A stretch of DNA of 64,000 nt, taken from assembly GCA_017621225.1 (NCBI GenBank), contig JAGATN010000010.1, positions 62,001 to 126,000 of the forward strand, given 5' to 3'. This document shows positions 63,214-64,000 of this stretch, piece after piece. Source of the stretch: Muribaculaceae bacterium (GTDB lineage Bacteria; Bacteroidota; Bacteroidia; Bacteroidales; Muribaculaceae). Both the position numbers and the translations under genes were made by a program. The notes under the pieces are model-generated. The model worked only from the letters and a program-made list of their open reading frames with translations, did no database searches and had not been told where the DNA came from. The first letter of the stretch is position 1, and each line of letters opens with the position of its first letter.

Positions 63214-64000
63214 TTACTTCGTCAGAGGAGAATAATCGCGCGAGTAACGCAACATCTGGTCGGCATATCCCTCGCCATAGGTTATCTTAACGTCGGTTAT
63301 GTTGCCATTGGCATCCTTTACGGGAACATAAACGGGATTGACAAATCCGCGATATGGAGCTATCGACAAGTGCGAATAACGTTCGAGCACTTCATTATGC
63401 AGCTTGGGGTCGACCTTTACGGCATATTTTTCAACGAGGTCACGACCTGCTTCATAGTCGCCTTCGCTCTTTATTCGCTGTATTTCGCTCAACAATCGGC
63501 CAAACAGTCCACGCAACTTTTCATAATCGTTGATTTGAATGTATGTTTTGCCATTGCGCACCACGTATTCCACAACGTTATCAGGCTTACCCTTTTCAAA
63601 CACCCATTCCGATATCAACTTACGGTTACGCATATGTGCCTCCTCTACATCCTTGCCCGGCTCTATTCGCATCAGCTGCGTCATAAGCCCGTTGAGCAGA
63701 TACTTGTAATATTCGGCCTTATAAGCATCCTTATTGTCGAGCAGTCCCAATTCCACAAGCTTCGGATCGGCAAGATAATACAGTGCGAACAAATCGGCAC
63801 GCGCTTCTTCAAGCGTCGACCCGTGAGCCTTCAATGCATCCGGATCAACACCCGGAAGCATCTTGCCGCTGCCATGACCAAGACATTCATGCAAGTCGGT
63901 ATGCAAATTGTCGGTAATGAACAGATAGTCGTCAAGCAATTTTGCCGTAGGTTTGTCAATCACGAATTCTTCGTTGAAGCCGTTGCCATGCGAAGCTTCA
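63214..64000 (-). CDS. dipeptidyl peptidase III-like metallopeptidase, M49 (partial)
   Basis: This is the C-terminal part of a gene that runs off the right edge; the frame is open to the last base. About 262 residues are visible. The zinc motif is HECLGHGSGKML (M49 form HExxGH), and the second zinc and catalytic region is EEARADLFALYYL (EExxAD). The closing part contains YRGFVNPVYVPV and YGEGYADQMLRYSRDYS. M49 enzymes release dipeptides from peptide N-termini. Bacteroidetes homologues are often exported; the signal peptide would lie outside the window. Confidence 0.88.
   Translation of the reverse strand, partial: EASHGNGFNEEFVIDKPTAKLLDDYLFITDNLHTDLHECLGHGSGKMLPGVDPDALKAHGSTLEEARADLFALYYLADPKLVELGLLDNKDAYKAEYYKYLLNGLMTQLMRIEPGKDVEEAHMRNRKLISEWVFEKGKPDNVVEYVVRNGKTYIQINDYEKLRGLFGRLLSEIQRIKSEGDYEAGRDLVEKYAVKVDPKLHNEVLERYSHLSIAPYRGFVNPVYVPVKDANGNITDVKITYGEGYADQMLRYSRDYSPLTK

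Overview
The window reads as a chromosomal segment of a Bacteroidales bacterium, most likely a gut, Muribaculaceae- or Bacteroides-like lineage. This rests on the gene families present (SprA/Sov, a Bacteroidetes-type omega subunit, NspC, PepD, an M49 dipeptidyl peptidase III, a KDN-type nonulosonate cluster), on the near absence of Shine-Dalgarno sequences, and on many upstream motifs of the Bacteroidetes promoter form TAnnTTTG, often with TTTG about 19-20 bases further upstream. Species assignment is not possible from the sequence alone.

Layout. 1-11350 (+): 3' end of sprA, an Uup-like ABC-F ATPase, a TrkH/TrkA potassium uptake pair, a UvrD/PcrA helicase, carboxynorspermidine decarboxylase, a family 2 glycosyltransferase and RadC. 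11412-14328 (-): a TonB-receptor-type outer membrane protein gene broken by an in-frame stop and by an exact 19-bp tandem duplication. 14921-18487 (+): bamD, rpoZ, rpsO, a YihY/BrkB membrane protein and ridA. A 162-bp palindromic MITE-like element sits in the overlapping stop codons of ridA and folC. 18649-21144 (-): folC and two half-size ChrA transporters, divergent from a META-domain lipoprotein. 22206-30332: a cobalamin late-pathway cluster in two convergent arms, cobU-cobT-cobS-cobC (+) and cbiA-adenosyltransferase-cbiP-cobD-cbiB (-). These genes cover a,c-diamide formation or salvage, adenosylation, amidation, aminopropanol attachment and nucleotide-loop assembly; no corrin-ring methylation genes are in the window. 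30389-35027 (-): a nitroreductase-like protein with a PMCA-type calcium ATPase, then a small DUF6582-like protein with a small outer membrane protein.

35203-39593 is an accessory islet. A leftward operon (winged-helix AbiEi-like protein, nucleotidyltransferase, metallophosphoesterase) lies back to back with a rightward AbiEi/AbiEii pair, with palindromic operator-like sequences between them. This is the best candidate for an under-described defence or toxin-antitoxin system. 39666-44158 returns to core genes (retropepsin-like protease, YbaK, aroC, radical SAM YhcC-like protein). 44276-46104 is an AT-rich insert: a promoter, a strongly structured RNA leader, a lipoprotein and an unknown protein. 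46296-55171 (+) carries an ECF sigma factor, a YbdG-like mechanosensitive channel, a long Rid-family protein overlapping a CcsBA-type cytochrome c assembly protein, a ModF/PhrA-like ABC protein, tyrS and a GH43 lipoprotein. 55324-56907 is a second AT-rich insert: a probable 330-nt structured RNA with promoter and terminator, then an acyltransferase. 57159-63128 holds tRNA-Gln, a glycerophosphodiesterase, an OmpH/Skp-like lipoprotein, a 56-aa membrane protein, pepD and a three-gene nonulosonate (probably KDN) pathway. The window ends inside a leftward dipeptidyl peptidase III gene.

All functional calls come from reading motifs and context; no database search was run.
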